Of a DNA stretch of 64,000 nucleotides, positions 23,176-36,065 are shown piece after piece. A program made the position numbers and the translations under genes. The DNA comes from Distichodus sexfasciatus (Eukaryota > Chordata > Actinopteri > Characiformes > Distichodontidae): assembly GCA_032718565.1 (NCBI GenBank), contig JAVGVS010000504.1, positions 62,001 to 126,000 of the forward strand, written 5' to 3'. Below the pieces are notes generated by a model, which was given only the letters and a program-made list of their open reading frames with translations, had not been told where the DNA came from and did no database searches. Each line of letters starts with the position of its first letter. Position 1 is the stretch's first letter.

Positions 23176-24080
23176 TGTTTTGGCTGAGTTGTTGTGTTCA
23201 GTTTAATGTGATCTGTCTGAAAACCTAATATTCAGATCCGAGTCCTCTTTATTCTGCACTCAAACTCTGTCAGTCTACGACGTGTCACTTCATTTGTTTG
23301 TTACACACTCCATCTGACGAGAATTACAGTTATCTCTGGCCATTAATCCTGCATCGCACATGGCGTGCAGTTGACAAGGTTAGAAGCAGAAGAATATCTC
23401 AAACAAGAGCATGGCCAGCAGTTCACCGGTAATAGGAACCATCTGGATGAAATTTTGATTTAAGTGGTAATACACGAGAACAATAAGGGCCTCGTCTCTC
23501 CCCCGGGCTCTCTGTAACTCTAGCTCGGAACAGCTTCAAGTTGGAGTGAAAACGGCAACGCCGAGAGGGAGGAAACTCCAGGCTGGAGGCAAGAAGCCAA
23601 ATTTGATAAGTTATGGAGAGTAAAAAGGACTTGCTTCAGGTGTGACTGTAAGAACTGCTTTATGGCCCTGAGTATGAGTCACTGGGTGAGCTCAGGGCAT
23701 TTGATTTTTTACTTCTGTGATTAAAACGTTCCACTCCACATAACTTCAAATCAATCCTCTCTCTGGTTAAGATTTAAGTGTAAAGATGCAAGCCACATGT
23801 TTCTTTCATATAGAGAATTTAATTTGTGCTCAACTGTAATTGGGCAAGATTTTTTTTCCTTCAATTTGAGTGCAAAGAAAGAAATCTTCATTTGATAGTG
23901 ATAGCGATCTCATTTTGCAAAACATGCTTTAGAGGAAATTTGTTCTTAATGCCGCCGACTTTAAGACTAGTCTTTGGTAAAGATTCTGAAAGTGTCTTCT
24001 TACTTTACATTTGTTTTTAGGGAAGAACAGAATCTGGTCTGAAGTGCAACCTTATGCATGCATGTCGGTCCTCTTATCAG
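23176..24080. other. no gene recognised
   Basis: Unique-looking sequence. A slightly GC-richer block at about 23500-23600 has no supported reading frame. Confidence 0.4.
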
Positions 24081-24327
24081 GTGTATCGGTGTTGGAACAT
24101 AGCACACGGAATAGCTGCTATAAAAACAGAACTGCACTTATATTAAAATATGGACTGCTCTCTTATTTTTAACAGATCTGCAACTGCAATAACTGCAGTA
24201 ACTCATAAAAACATTTTACCTTTGAACAGAAAAAAGTGATGTGGTCTCTTATTTTTTTCCAGAGCTGTATATCCCTCTCTCTGGCAATTGCTGAGGTATC
24301 CAGGATAATTTTGCAGCATTTGTTATT

Positions 24328-24505
24328 ATAACGGTCAGAGAGTTGGCCCTGTGATTGGAGGGTCGCCGGTTCAAGGCCGTGACCGGTAAAGGTACCCCTG
24401 AGGTACTCATGAGCCAGGATACTGTCCCCAAGCACGGCTACCCGGGTGCTGCCAAAACGCTGGCAACTGCTCCTTCACAGATGGGTCAAAAACGGAGGTG
24501 ACCAC
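24328..24505 (+). mobile_element. tRNA-derived SINE, copy 11 (tail lost)
   Basis: Plus-strand copy with box B as GGTTCAAGGCC. It stops after GGAGGTGACCACTGAC without the usual tail. Just upstream (24236-24275) lies GTGATGTGGTCTCTTATTTT, the end of a common Tc1-like element. Confidence 0.82.
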
Positions 24506-25464
24506 TGACTGATCACTGACTTTGTGGTGTCATCCCCAAGAAAATGTCAGTGCTGATGTGACAGTATGAGAGACTTAAGTTGTCTTTATTATCCATGAAA
24601 AATTCTTTATAGCTATTACTCATGAAATTGATTTCCATCGTTCAAAGCCAGTGACTTTAATAATAACTTCTTAATAAAGTCTGCATGCTTTCTGCTTTAA
24701 CTGAGTTAAACAACTGTTTAAAAGGCACACGTTTCTTTAAGAAGGACCAAAAAGTGTCCAAAAATGGGAAATTGAATAAAAGAACATACAGTTCTGCCCT
24801 GAAGGTGTAGTAAGAGCTGAAAACTCGTTCCAAATGCGTGACTAGTGAGGTAAATAGATGAAAGTGTGTTCTTTTGCTTTGATTGTTGGCTCTGAAAATA
24901 ACGACATGGCTGCCTGACTGAACGTCAACACAGCCCGTAACAGCATGCCATTATAACACTCTGGTGTGTTATAACTGCACACTGGTGTGGCGTTAATGCC
25001 TCTTTAAGTGCATCACTTTAATGGCATACTGCTACGAGCGAATTAAAAAAGAGACCCCGGTAACTTGTTGAGTTTCAACAGTCTGTCATTCTTGTATTCA
25101 GAATTAAATTGATTATTATATTGAATTTGATTGAAAAGAGACCTCTGTACCTTTGCCCAAAACCACGTCTGGGTGTATGTTTTGAAACACACTCAGCACA
25201 AACAGTTCAGACAAAGCCATACCTGTGTCCACGCGGGTGGTATTTAGACCGCCGTGGTGATGACCGAGGTGAACTCGTGAGGCAGGTAGAAAAGATAACC
25301 CTTTATGCTCAGGTATTCCAGATGAGGCGAGCAGCAGCTGGACAGAGCAGAAACACTTCTGGCGTCACACCACTTGTTTTTGACCATAAAGCTCACACCT
25401 ACACCTTTAGTTATCAGACTTGTTTAGAATATAAAAATATCATTGTTTGTGATCTTTGCCGGGC

Positions 25465-25600
25465 AGCATGACGGGGCGATGGTTAGCGCTGTCACCTCAC
25501 AGCAAGAAGATCCTGGGTTCAATCCCTGGGGCGGGCGTGGGGTCTTTCTGTGTGGAATTTGCGTGCTCTCCCCGTGTTCGTGCAGGTTTTCTACAGGTGC
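25465..25600 (+). mobile_element. GGCGGCACGGTGG-type repeat, 5' part
   Basis: The head GGGCAGCATGACGGGGCGAT and box-B-like GGTTCAATCCC are followed by TGTGTGGAATTTGCGTGCTC. The copy then breaks off. Confidence 0.75.
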
Positions 25601-26081
25601 AAAGCAATATGTTTATGTTTGTGTTTATGGTCACTTTTTTGACTCCTAGCGTATATGCAGAAAAGTTAATTACAGCAGAAATGAATCATTTCTGAATTTG
25701 CTTTGCCCTTAAGCATTAATGTTGATGTTAACCCTCATTGCCGTCCACCAGAGCATTGCATCATTTGAGAATGTGTTGAGTAATGTGTGGTCCCTGGCAC
25801 ATTTTGCTCAGAAACACTAGGCAAGACTTTCACCGTTGTGTAACTCCTGCATCTCTGCCTGAACCGACCCGAGCAGCTCCACGGCAAAATGAGTGCACAT
25901 TTCAGCAGAGACTAAATGCACCAAAACCCCAGTGTGTTACTCAACCGTAACGTAATATTAATATCATCATTCCGTGAATAACTCCTGAAAAGGCTCTGCT
26001 CTGTTTACTCTGTAATAAGCCAAAGTCTGTGAATGGTTGTCCACTGAGGTGGACGCTGTGCATGAAAGGGTTAGGGCAGTG

Positions 26082-26335
26082 GTCCCCAATTATCTGTCCC
26101 CGAGGGCCAAATTGTGTGAAGCAAGTCAGGCTGAAGGCCAACAAATCCATGTCACATCAGAGTTTTTATTTAATTATATAAAATGAGCTATTTTTGGCCT
26201 GTCTGTAAGAGAACTACGTTTTTGTGCATGATGGCGTCCATATTAGAGTCGCGAGTGCTAACTAATGTTTTCATCGCGAATTATGTAATTAATGCATTTT
26301 TACATAATTACTTCAAATAATACTACAAATAATAC
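26082..26335. mobile_element. hAT-like repeat (CAGTGGTCCCCAA end)
   Basis: It begins CAGTGGTCCCCAATTATCTG, resembling a hAT terminus. It contains AAAATGAGCTATTTTTGGCC and AGAGAACTACGTTTTTGTGC, which recur at 27855-27990. The right end was not found. Confidence 0.5.
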
Positions 26336-26342
26336 AAATCCT

Positions 26343-26745
26343 ATGAGCTTCAGTGTCCCGTCCGCTAAAGCGCCTTCAGCGGAAAAAAAACGTCTTCAAG
26401 AGCTTCAGGTTGAAATCCATTCAACTTTTAGATCAACGCTGCACTTGTCAATGTCACTTGTCTCTTGCTAGCCAATCAAAATCGAGGAAGGGGCAGGACT
26501 GGTACACTTCCAGCTGTTCACTTTCATGGACATGTAAGAATCGATTTCAAACGCTGCCGCTAATGCTAAGATGCTATCTCTCCCCATCTTTTCGGCCAAA
26601 CTAGAGACCTCAAAGAAACACGTTGAAATAGGAATAGGACGCTTTTTGTAACTTAGCAACAACGAGTGCGTTGAGAAAGTGCTCTGCAAGTGGGGTTTTT
26701 GACCGCTCTCAACGGACAAAAAGTGGTTGGTGGGCGCAGGCCCTT
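26343..26745. mobile_element. Harbinger-like MITE, diverged copy
   Basis: This is a diverged relative of 16995-17463, sharing AAGCGCCTTCAG, CTAGCCAATCAAAAT, TTTCAAACGCTGCCGCTAA and a right end TTGGTGGGCGCAGGCCC. The left end is eroded, so the inverted repeat is imperfect. Confidence 0.75.
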
Positions 26746-27449
26746 AAACTTGAAAATCTAAAAGCATGGTTTATCTACAAGGCTACACAATTCAAAGGAA
26801 ATGTCTTTGTCTTGAGGTGAATTAACAGGTGGCTTTATAAATGTATGTGCATCCTTTTAGATTTTTGGAGAACTGATTGACCACAGAGCTGTATTTCAAA
26901 CCAAGATACTCACATTTGGTTTACTGTATTACCTCTAAAATGTCTAAAGCAAGCCTTAACTCTCCAACATTCACTCTCTTTTTCAACCCTCACTCATACA
27001 CACTCACACACACAATAAAACCCCCTGCAAAGTCTTAGCATTAAACCACGGTCTGTCAAAACCCAAGCAGCTAGCAAAGTTTCGTCTCACTCCAATTCCG
27101 TTTAAAAACATGTTTACTGGCCACACTCGAGCCTCTCCACTTCCAACAGCAACACCGAAACGTCACGGGGAGAGTACAAATCCCTCTGTTGGGAAACATA
27201 TTCCACAGTTTAATCACTGCATAAAAATGCACATCTTTATCAATTTATTTCTATTTGAAATACTGACTAATGGTGAAAAAAAAAACAAAAAAGATGAAAT
27301 GTATGTACACGCAGCGGGTTATTTTTAGTCACTTAAAGCCTTAATACGTGAAGGCCGGTCAGCTATCAATGTTTCAACTGATGAGCTACTAATTTAAAAA
27401 CAACTGTAACTACAAATTAAATGAATATATTGTAAAAGACAAAATAAAA

Positions 27450-27640
27450 TCATTCACTGATCATCTGAACTGCTTAATCCCTATCAGGATCGTGGGAACT
27501 GAAGCCTTTCTCAGGGCTTTGAGTATGAGGCAGGGATCAAACCCAGGGCAGGCACCGACACCACACACACACACTCTCTCACAAACACATTCACATTCAC
27601 ACCTAAGAGGGCAAATTAGAGCAACCAATCAACCTACCGG
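27450..27640 (-). mobile_element. GGCGGCACGGTGG-type repeat, 3' part
   Basis: Reverse fragment beginning CATCTGAACTGCTTAATCCC, equivalent to the 3' end of the element at 20437-20778, with a small CA run inside. Confidence 0.6.
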
Positions 27641-27647
27641 GCATGCT

Positions 27648-27800
27648 TTAAGTTTATTTGTCATTGTGAACTCCGCACAGCACACAGTGCAGCACAACCA
27701 AATATGACCAATATGTATTTGATCCAGTGGACAGCTTTTTGGTAGTGCCCGGGGAGCAGTGCTCAGTACCTCAGTGGTACCTTTACCGATCTGGGACTTG
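27648..27800 (-). mobile_element. tRNA-derived SINE, copy 12 (5' truncated)
   Basis: Reverse copy with the tail intact. The head is lost beyond CTTTACCGATCTGGGACTTG. Confidence 0.83.
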
Positions 27801-27839
27801 AAAAGAATAATATTTTCTGATCAACTGAAAATGAAGAAA

Positions 27840-27990
27840 TACTACGTTTAGGGTAATTTTGGCCTATAAAATGAGCTGCTTTTGGCCTTTCTGAAAGAGA
27901 ACTACATTTTTGCACATGATGGCGTTCCATATTTGAGTCCCAAGGGGTAACACAAGAGTTTACATTGCAAATAATGAAATTAATGCCTTT
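27840..27990. repeat. relative of the 26.1 kb hAT-like interior
   Basis: Shares AAAATGAGCTGCTTTTGGCC and ATGATGGCGTTCCATATT with 26178-26330. Confidence 0.5.
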
Positions 27991-28239
27991 TTATTCAGTT
28001 TTTGTGTACAGAATTACTCAGAATTAATTTCACATACAGAGGAATGAATTCTGACTGTACGTATGTGGTTTCTGTAAGTTAAAGGGATTCTGAGTTATTA
28101 AAAGACTAGTTAATAAACAATGTAAAATGCCTTCGTTGTGGTCTCGGCTGTAATCCAAATAAAATCCTGAGTCCATGACAAGACCGAGTACAAATAGGGC
28201 CGAGTCCGAGCCCGGTCTTAACTACTAAACACTACCAGT

Positions 28240-29290
28240 GTTCCAACGTTTGGACTTGTTGGAGAAAACCCATGCCAAAACAGGGAGAGCACATAAACCC
28301 CACACTGAAAGCATCAGAATCCCAACTTATCCCAGCTAATTTAATTCGTTGTTAAGCTTATTTTGCCATCATAGCCTTATAACGGGAATTTTTCTAAACA
28401 AATGATTTAATAATGACGTTTGTCTTCTCTTTCTTTGTATGACTTAGACCTACATGGAAGATCGTCTCTTGTTAAAAGCAATTTTGGCAAACGGAACAGA
28501 AGTAGAAACTGAACACTGATGTCTGGAACTGGTAGTTGGTACTTGAATTTCAAAGAAAGTGAGTGGGAGAGAAACGGGTGCTCAGCAATGCCAGTTTGAT
28601 GCCATTTTCATCAGCTTTCATATGCTCCATACAGTACGTTTTTTTTGCTCACAAGGAATCACATTAAATCACAAAAAAAAAACACTGACTCACAAAAAAG
28701 AGCTAAAAGATACGAGAAAAACGATGATTATACTGAAAAGTTTGGGACCGAGACCACAGTCCTGGGAATGCGCAGATCTGAGGCCTCATTCTGGGAATTC
28801 CAGCTAACATCAGGAGCAAAAATTCCCAAGAGAAAGACGAAAAATCAACATGTACAGGGAAGCTCACATTCCAGAAAACGGTCTGTGGGTTTTGCACCGA
28901 TTCTGTTGTTTGACCTTGGCAAGACTTTTGCCCATTTCTGACTCAGTTCTAGTGTCATATTTCGCTCACAGGCGTATTTTCTGTCAACGATATGGAAGAT
29001 TGTGTGTCTTCACTCTTTTGGTGCGTGGTGTCTGTGGAATTCCAAAGAAAAGATTTTGTATTACCAGAAAGGGACAGTGCGGTATGGGTGAGTGAGTGTG
29101 CGTAGAGCATTGTAGAGAGGATTTCGTGCGTGTGTTTTTGTGTGTGTGCCCGGCTATGTGCGTGTATTTGCGTGTGGGCCGTCGGTGGGTGAGCGTGCAT
29201 ATGTTTGTTTGCATGTTTGTGTGAGGTACTTACTGGTCAAACCGATGCCATGTGTTTAGTTGTGTGTGGTTTGGGATGTTAATGTGTATG
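28240..29290. other. no gene recognised
   Basis: Open frames near 28645-29095 lack any recognisable domain. The right part (29090-29230) is a loose GT-rich region. Confidence 0.4.
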
Positions 29291-29292
29291 AG

Positions 29293-29294
<2 letters not shown>

Positions 29295-29327
<33 letters not shown>
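29295..29327. repeat. (GT)n microsatellite
   Basis: Uninterrupted GT run; a second, shorter GT-rich run lies at about 29705-29745. Confidence 0.93.
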
Positions 29328-29328
<1 letters not shown>

Positions 29329-30332
29329 GTCCTGTTTTTGGTGGATCTGTGTGCCTTCCCAGAACCCCTTTGGCCCATCTTTTACCCATATGTCCCTCGT
29401 TCATCCATCACTACAGCACTGCCCGCTATCACAAGCAAAAGACGCACACACACACGCTCCCAACCTCACGCTAAGAGAAGGCATCACAATTATGTTCGAT
29501 TATGGCTGAACTCAGAAGTGTATCTTAGCCTTTGAAAGCGCTAAATTACCTCCATTTGTTGGGCATCACATAAGTAATTCACACACTACAACTTTAACAT
29601 CCAGCAGCCACTTTTCATGCCATAAACACATGCGGGACTTGGCTCAGCCTTACTCCGCTCCTTTGTATTCCTCACTTTTATCTCAGGGACTCACATAATG
29701 GGTGGTGTGTGTGAGTCTGTGTGTGTGTGTGTGTGTTTGTGTGTGCTTGCATGCTCCATGATGAGACGCACTAGATTGTGATCTTGTCTAACGTGTGGTT
29801 TATTTAGCTTTGGCATCATTAAGGCTCATTACTACACAAGTAAATGGGGGAAAACTCTACAAACATTGAAAGAAAATGTGTCGGTGTCTCAGAAGGAGTT
29901 ACATCACTTCGCTATTTACTTTTTTTAGTCTCTGAACTATGCATTTGTTATCAGCAGAACTTGATTCGTGATTCATGATTCGATCAGATCAGGTCAACCC
30001 TTTGATGCGATGCGATATCTCGATGCATCCCATAAATGTTTCTACATTACTTCACATTGCGCATAGATTGGGCATGGATCGCAGATTGGGAATCCATAGT
30101 TACTACCATCTTTTTAACTGGAATTTTTAAGCCGTAGACAGAAAATCACCAAACAATGTCATTATGATACAATCCAGGGTTTTCAACTGCTTTTGTCTCG
30201 GTGGGGGGATTTTTTTGCTATTACTGTTTAGATATTTACATTAAATTAATTATTCATAAAGATGCTTAAATCATCAGAAAATGTTTTGAAAATAAATAAA
30301 ATGAAATCATTTTTAAAAAGTGATTTGAGAAG

Positions 30333-30582
30333 TGAGTGAGTGATTATTTGTCATTGTGAACACACCACAGCACAGCACACAGTGCACCACAACCAAATGT
30401 GACCTCTGCATTTAACCCATTCGTGAAGGAGCAGTGGGCAGCTAACAAGCACCTGGGGAGCAGTGCTTGGGGACGGCACCTTGCTCATGAGTACCTTAGT
30501 GGTAACTTTACCGGCTCTGGATTCGAACCTGCGACCTTCTGATCACGGGGCAAACACCCTACCGTTACGCTACCAACTGCCC
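30333..30582 (-). mobile_element. tRNA-derived SINE, copy 13 (full length)
   Basis: One of the best preserved reverse copies, from GTGAGTGAGTGATTATTTGT to a complete head ending ACGCTACCAACTGCCCC. Confidence 0.92.
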
Positions 30583-31077
30583 CAATTTCATTAATAAAAC
30601 TGGATGCATGTACGGCGTTTAGTTGTTTATTAATAAAAATTCTTTGGCACCATTATGTAGTATTTTAATACTTTTAATATGGTATTGAAATTGTATTGAA
30701 GTTCCAGGTATTTGCAAAGTATTTGTCACAACACTGTTAATAAAGTACCTCTCGGTTTCAGTCCAGATCCAGCAGGAATTTCCTTCCGTGTCTTCATTGA
30801 GACTCTTGATTACTCGATCAGAGTCACCTGAGTATAAACCTGCCACAACCCACAACTTCCTGTATTTAAATGCAATGATATCAGCCTAGTCTTTGTGTCC
30901 ATCTCTAGTACTGCACATTGAGCGTCTTTCTGTCCTGACCTCCGTCCATTGTTATTATTCTCTGTTTTTGTCCTATGATTTGGCTGACCCACAGACAGTC
31001 TCTTCTGGTTTTGGACTGTGACTGTTTTACAACATAGCTTTAGCAAAAACCCTTTTGCAAATAATGACTGTGTTTAA

Positions 31078-31260
31078 AGTGAATGATTGTGAACACACCA
31101 CAGCATTGCACTGCAAAAAATGTGACCTCTGCATTTGACTTATTTGTGAAGTAGCAGTGGGCAGCATTTTTGGCAGCGCCCAGAGAGCCGGCCTTTGGGG
31201 GACAGTATCTCATGAGTACCTCAGTGGTACTTTTACCAGTTCAGGACGGCCGATTCAACA
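31078..31260 (-). mobile_element. tRNA-derived SINE, copy 14 (head lost)
   Basis: Reverse copy with a degraded tail, truncated after the CCAGTTCAGGAC region. Confidence 0.8.
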
Positions 31261-32684
31261 GACTGTAATAAACTCTGCTCAACTGAACTTTATTTAAAAA
31301 CAGACAGTTGTCTAGTTTTGATTAGTTCCTACTGTTAATAGTAGACTTAACAGAGTTCCAGTTAAGCTATGAATGTACAGAGCAGGGCATATTATATATT
31401 TATGTAATTTTATTTCTGACGATACATTCTTTTAACATCAGAAGCAATGTTGAAATATGTACGTTTTTGCATTTTTCTTCAAAATAACAAAAAAAAACAT
31501 CAAAACAAAAACAATGCCATTGTACGGTGTGCATAAAGTACACTACTTGTGTTTTATTTTTATTTTTAATTTGTAATTTCATGTCTGTCCCTAGGCAGGC
31601 CGGCCAGGAACAGACAAAGGGCCGCACGTGGCCCATGGGCCGGGCAATGCCCAGGTCTTCTCTAGATTATAAACATGGAGTGTGTTTAAAGAGTGCACAG
31701 TATACATGGCGCTCATGGCACATGGCTTTTCTGCTCAGTGGTGCGTATCGGGAAGCTCCAGCCAAACTCAGAAACTCTATATATGCACACATAGGATCCT
31801 CTCCTCCTTCTTGGACTGAGATTGACCGTTATTGTGCAGATCTCAATCTGGTATGGTGTGTAGGGTTTGGAACTGTCAGGGTTCTCATGTCATCACTCAA
31901 GTTCGGCCAACGTGTTTTACATTAGATTTCATTGCATTACCAGGACATGGAGATTCCTTTACAGTCTTGGGGTTTTCTCCCAAATCTGGAGACTTTAAAC
32001 ATAATATAACATAAGCCATAACATTATGACCACTGACGATGAAGTGAATAAAATTGTTTACCTGTTTACAATTCAATTATTCAGTGAGGAACTAGGGACT
32101 GAAAGCTGAGAAAGATCCAAGAGAAAGGCTGACAGAGCTGAAATTACTGGGAAATGTTAATACCAGATCAAGACTTATAAGTAAAAACGGTCAGCTGATC
32201 AAAAGTTTTCTTTGGGGATGTTTCCTTAGCCAAATAAAATGTATCCGATTGTGGTGAGGCAGAACCCAGAAACTCCAGGAAGCTCCAAAGTTCTGCTTCC
32301 ACTCTGCTCTGTATTTGTGTTATGGTGTTATGACCACTAAAAATGATGTTTCTGTGGTTTGCAACTCTGTCATGTTTACTGCACCACAGTTGGGAGTTGT
32401 ATGGTGAAAAGCATGTAATTTTGATATCATCATAAGCATTACACAAGGTTTGCAAAGCTGATGATTAGTTAGTTCCCTTTGGCTTCCCTCACCTGCTCAA
32501 TTTCCCTCATGCCTCGTTTCCACCGCACTGGTGCCATTCATGGTGCCATTGAATCGGATTTGAATTGACACCCAAAAGTTTGTTGTTCTGGAACCAAAGC
32601 ACCTGTGATGTCATGAGAGGTGGGTATGGTGAAAAAAGGCACACTGCACTTGACAGATTTTGTTTAACTTTTAAAACTTTTAAA

Positions 32685-33001
32685 AGTGAGTGATTATTTG
32701 ACATTGTGAACACACTATATCTGACCTCTGCATTTGACCCTGCCATGAGGGAGCAGTGGGTAACTGATGTGCAGCAGTGCTTAGGGACGGTACCTTGCTC
32801 ATGAATACCTCAGTGGTACCTTTAGCCATCCAGGACTCAAACTGTTGACTTTCTGATCACGGATGATACAAAAGGTAGAAGGTGATTCCTATATCGGTTT
32901 TGCCTGAACTATATTTAAGTACCTTAGAGGTACCTTTACCTGACCGGCACTTGAACCTTCTGACTACGGGTCCAACTCCCTAACCGTTAAGCTACCGAGT
33001 T
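32685..33001 (-). mobile_element. tRNA-derived SINE, copy 15, split
   Basis: A reverse copy (32685-32863) reaches the box B region. After about 54 unrelated bases, a second stretch (32917-33001) repeats the section from AGTACCTTAGAGGTACCTTT to the head. The overlap of the two parts means they are not one interrupted copy. They are either two copies or a partial duplication. Confidence 0.75.
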
Positions 33002-33009
33002 GATTTTAA

Positions 33010-33935
33010 TAGTTTAAGTCTTTATTTAAGAAACACGTTTTTATATACAGTATTTTCATTCTTTATAATTTAGTTCCTGTACGGTTTCTTTAATCTAAAC
33101 TTTTATACCATTTAACTTTATGTGTTGATTGCCTTGCAGCTTAAACATAGATGTAAATGTGAAGTGTAACGTGGCTTTGCTTACTTCTCTCTCTCATGAC
33201 ATTACTGATTTTGGTGCTGGTTTGTAGACAATTTTGCAGCACCAGTATATTTTTTTCAGTGGAAAAAAACAGCAAATCCTATGTCCATTTCACAACAAAA
33301 AGGCACTAAATTTTATATGAAAAGTTATATTATAATATGTGTATGTAGAAATAATGTTTATGGTATTAACAACATTTTTCTATATTTTAATTTTTTTAAT
33401 TTGGTTATTGTTAGGTTTCTTTAACTTAAAAATAAAGAATCTAGAATCTTGAAAAAGGGAAGCGGCACCTGCACTATCGCTGTGGAAAAGCTTTATGGAA
33501 AAGTTGTCTTTCTTTTTATCCAGGTACAGATTACACAGATGTTCATCATTGTCCCGGCCTCATCTACATAGACAAACACATGCAAAGCTGCAGCAAAAGA
33601 TCAGACGGTGGGAACTACGAGACGTTCTGAATGGTGTGATCACACCCCAGTCCCACACCCTCTCTCAAGCCCTGATTTACACCCCTCGTAAAAATGGAGT
33701 TCAGGCCGGAGGTGAAGAAAGAGCAAGAGAAAGAGGAGGTGGTGATTTGGAATGCTGAGAGACCTCAGCCCTTCTCCCTCTCACAAAAAAAACCAGCATG
33801 CCAGCCATTGTGTAAGGAGATTTACGAGCCGGACAAACGTCTGTTAGCACTAATTTCGGGGCTGTATGCTCCCACAGTGATGCAACACAATCAGACTCGT
33901 GCAGCATCAGAACTCGACCAATGGGCTGTTCAACT
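33010..33935. other. no gene recognised
   Basis: AT-rich to 33440, then a GC-richer block (33530-33900) with overlapping open frames on both strands. None resembles a known protein. A conserved non-coding element or unrecognised exon cannot be excluded. Confidence 0.35.
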
Positions 33936-33939
33936 GAGT

Positions 33940-34360
33940 AGCAGGGATGTAAAGTTTCATCGATACTATATCGATTAAATGGACAATTTGATGTCTGAAA
34001 CGATTTCAATTCAGGAGCCAGTGCCTGATATGAGACAATATCATATATAATATCAGGTGATTTATAAACATACTCTGCACTTGAACATCATCTGGCAGGG
34101 CAAGCTTCATCACAACACAATTTTACATTTGCTCATTCTAAACATCTTTATAGGTCTATCTTTATTAAAATGTCTCATTTAAATAAAAAAAAAATGTCAA
34201 ATGATAATTAAGGTGTTTTTTGTGATTCCATATGTATGGAAGTGATGGTGTTAAATCATTGTATTATATTGTCTCAAATCGATCAATAATTTGTGAATCG
34301 CATCATAGCAGACTTATCTGCTATCAGCAGACATTGGACTGTGAAATTTAGTTTAACTTC
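33940..34360. repeat. ATCGAT-rich DNA-transposon-like repeat
   Basis: Shares AATGTCAAATGATA, ATATGTATGGAAGTGATG-like sequence and TTGTCTCAAATCGAT with 51195-51400. The TATCGAT-rich ends are typical of non-autonomous hAT elements in fish. Limits are approximate. Confidence 0.5.
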
Positions 34361-34364
34361 ATTT

Positions 34365-35780
34365 AAACTATGACAGATTCATTATAACACTGACTGATGA
34401 ATTTCAACAGTATTTTCTGTTGCATTCAGAATTAAATCTGCAGCAAATTGATTACCACACCATAAAGTGAGGCTACAATATCTTGTAAAATGTTTTTATA
34501 TTAATGACCATTCTGACAGTAAACAGTAAAATGCTCATTTATGACCAGCAAAAATATCTTTTTAATGTACATGGACACAATGAAGTCACGAACGCAACTG
34601 GACGATTGATGATCAATGACGCTTTGCTCTAGACAATTTGTAACAACTATTTTAGCTACACATTAGCTACAATATAATTGTTCTGTCCATTTTGCTGCCT
34701 GTAAAAATGTGTTATTTGCGTCATCATTTCATTATCCTCCCATGTTTGGCGCCGCTACTTCTCCTCCGTTTCAACTCTAAAATGTGCAGGCTATAGCGGT
34801 GTCATGTGCTTTCGTACATGTTTTTGCCACATGCATGTGCACTTGTTCGCCATTTTTCCTTTTCCCTTTATTTGTTCATTATTTGTGAGAAATTCCTTTG
34901 TGTTTGATGACTAAATGTTGCTGAGTGCATTGTGAACGGTCCCATTTGCATCATAAACAGGATTCGTTATGTCATTGTATAACATTTGCATGTTATATAA
35001 GTTATTATAATTAGCTACAAACTAATAATCGAATTTTTTCCATTTTATCTTCAAACGTAGACAGGTCCCTTTCTTGATTCACAGTAAATAAATGAGTGTC
35101 AGAGAGAGTTAAAGATTACACAATATTTTAGGATTTCATAACTTCAATTTTTTTATGAAGGATAAGGGCTGTGCTTAATTCCAACCAAGATCAACATTTA
35201 TCGTCATCCCGTGCGTTCCAAATTACTTTGGACTGTTGTTTTCTTGGAGAATGATTTCTACAGAGTTTTAGGCTGTCAAAAGATATTTCCCCGGGAACCT
35301 GAAAAACTATGTTTGGTATTTCTGCAGATTTGAAACATTGCTTCAAGATGTTTTTACAGAAGACAAGTAGTGACAAAATTAGGTCATGCAAATTGGTCTC
35401 CACTTCAAAAGCACGCAACATATTTTATGCAAAGACAATAATTCAGGGCTAATCGCCTTAAAAATATACTTTTCTCATGCTTTATGAGCTTCATACACCA
35501 TTTATCACTTATATGATTAATGATTTAAAAATACCCCATGGTTAACAACTTGGAGCAGGATTCTGCACATAGTTTTAAACATGATCGATCATGGATGAGA
35601 AGGAGGTGAAGAGGAAGGATGGTCAGATTTTCCAAAAATAAATGTAGGATCATCTATTTTTCTAAATAAACACGGCTAAGTGTTACATGGCAGTTCCTTA
35701 GAAAGACAGAGAGAGTTAGCAAAAGAGAAGAAAAAAATCCAACTGATAGCAATCTTGCTTTGAGTTGGTGTCAAAGATCT
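34365..35780. other. no gene recognised
   Basis: AT-rich sequence without supported exons. Confidence 0.4.
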
Positions 35781-35784
35781 CCAG

Positions 35785-36065
35785 TGTTGGCGAAACTAAT
35801 TTTAAGCTACTTTTGAAGCTACAAGTTACTTATGATTAAAAGTATCTAAGCTACAGCCAAGTTACTGTTTTAATATAGTAGTTAGCTACACTACAAACTA
35901 CAGAGAAAAAGAAGCTAACTACAGACACAGATTCTTGCTTATATCTTGACCAAGACAAGACAACTCCCTTCCTTGATATCCTACAGCTGCCAAGAGCGCA
36001 CAAGCTAAACAATTTTAAAAGTAGTTTAAAAGTTAGTAGCATCGCTAGTTTTGCCTAGCTACTTC
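35785..36065. mobile_element. hAT-like MITE (GCTAC-rich)
   Basis: The left end CCAGTGTTGGCGAAACTA and the right end TAGTTTTGCCTAGCTACTTC make an imperfect inverted repeat. The interior repeats AAGCTAC and GTTAGCTAC motifs as in 4907-5310. No transposase. Confidence 0.6.

Noticed and set aside
31527..31925. A 132-codon open frame
   Set aside because: No recognised protein. Part of it (about 31600-31650, GGGCCGCACGTGGCCCATGG) looks like the end of a hAT-type element.
33495..33978. Overlapping open frames on both strands in a GC-richer block
   Set aside because: Frames on both strands and no domain suggest composition, not coding. Kept only as an unexplained block.
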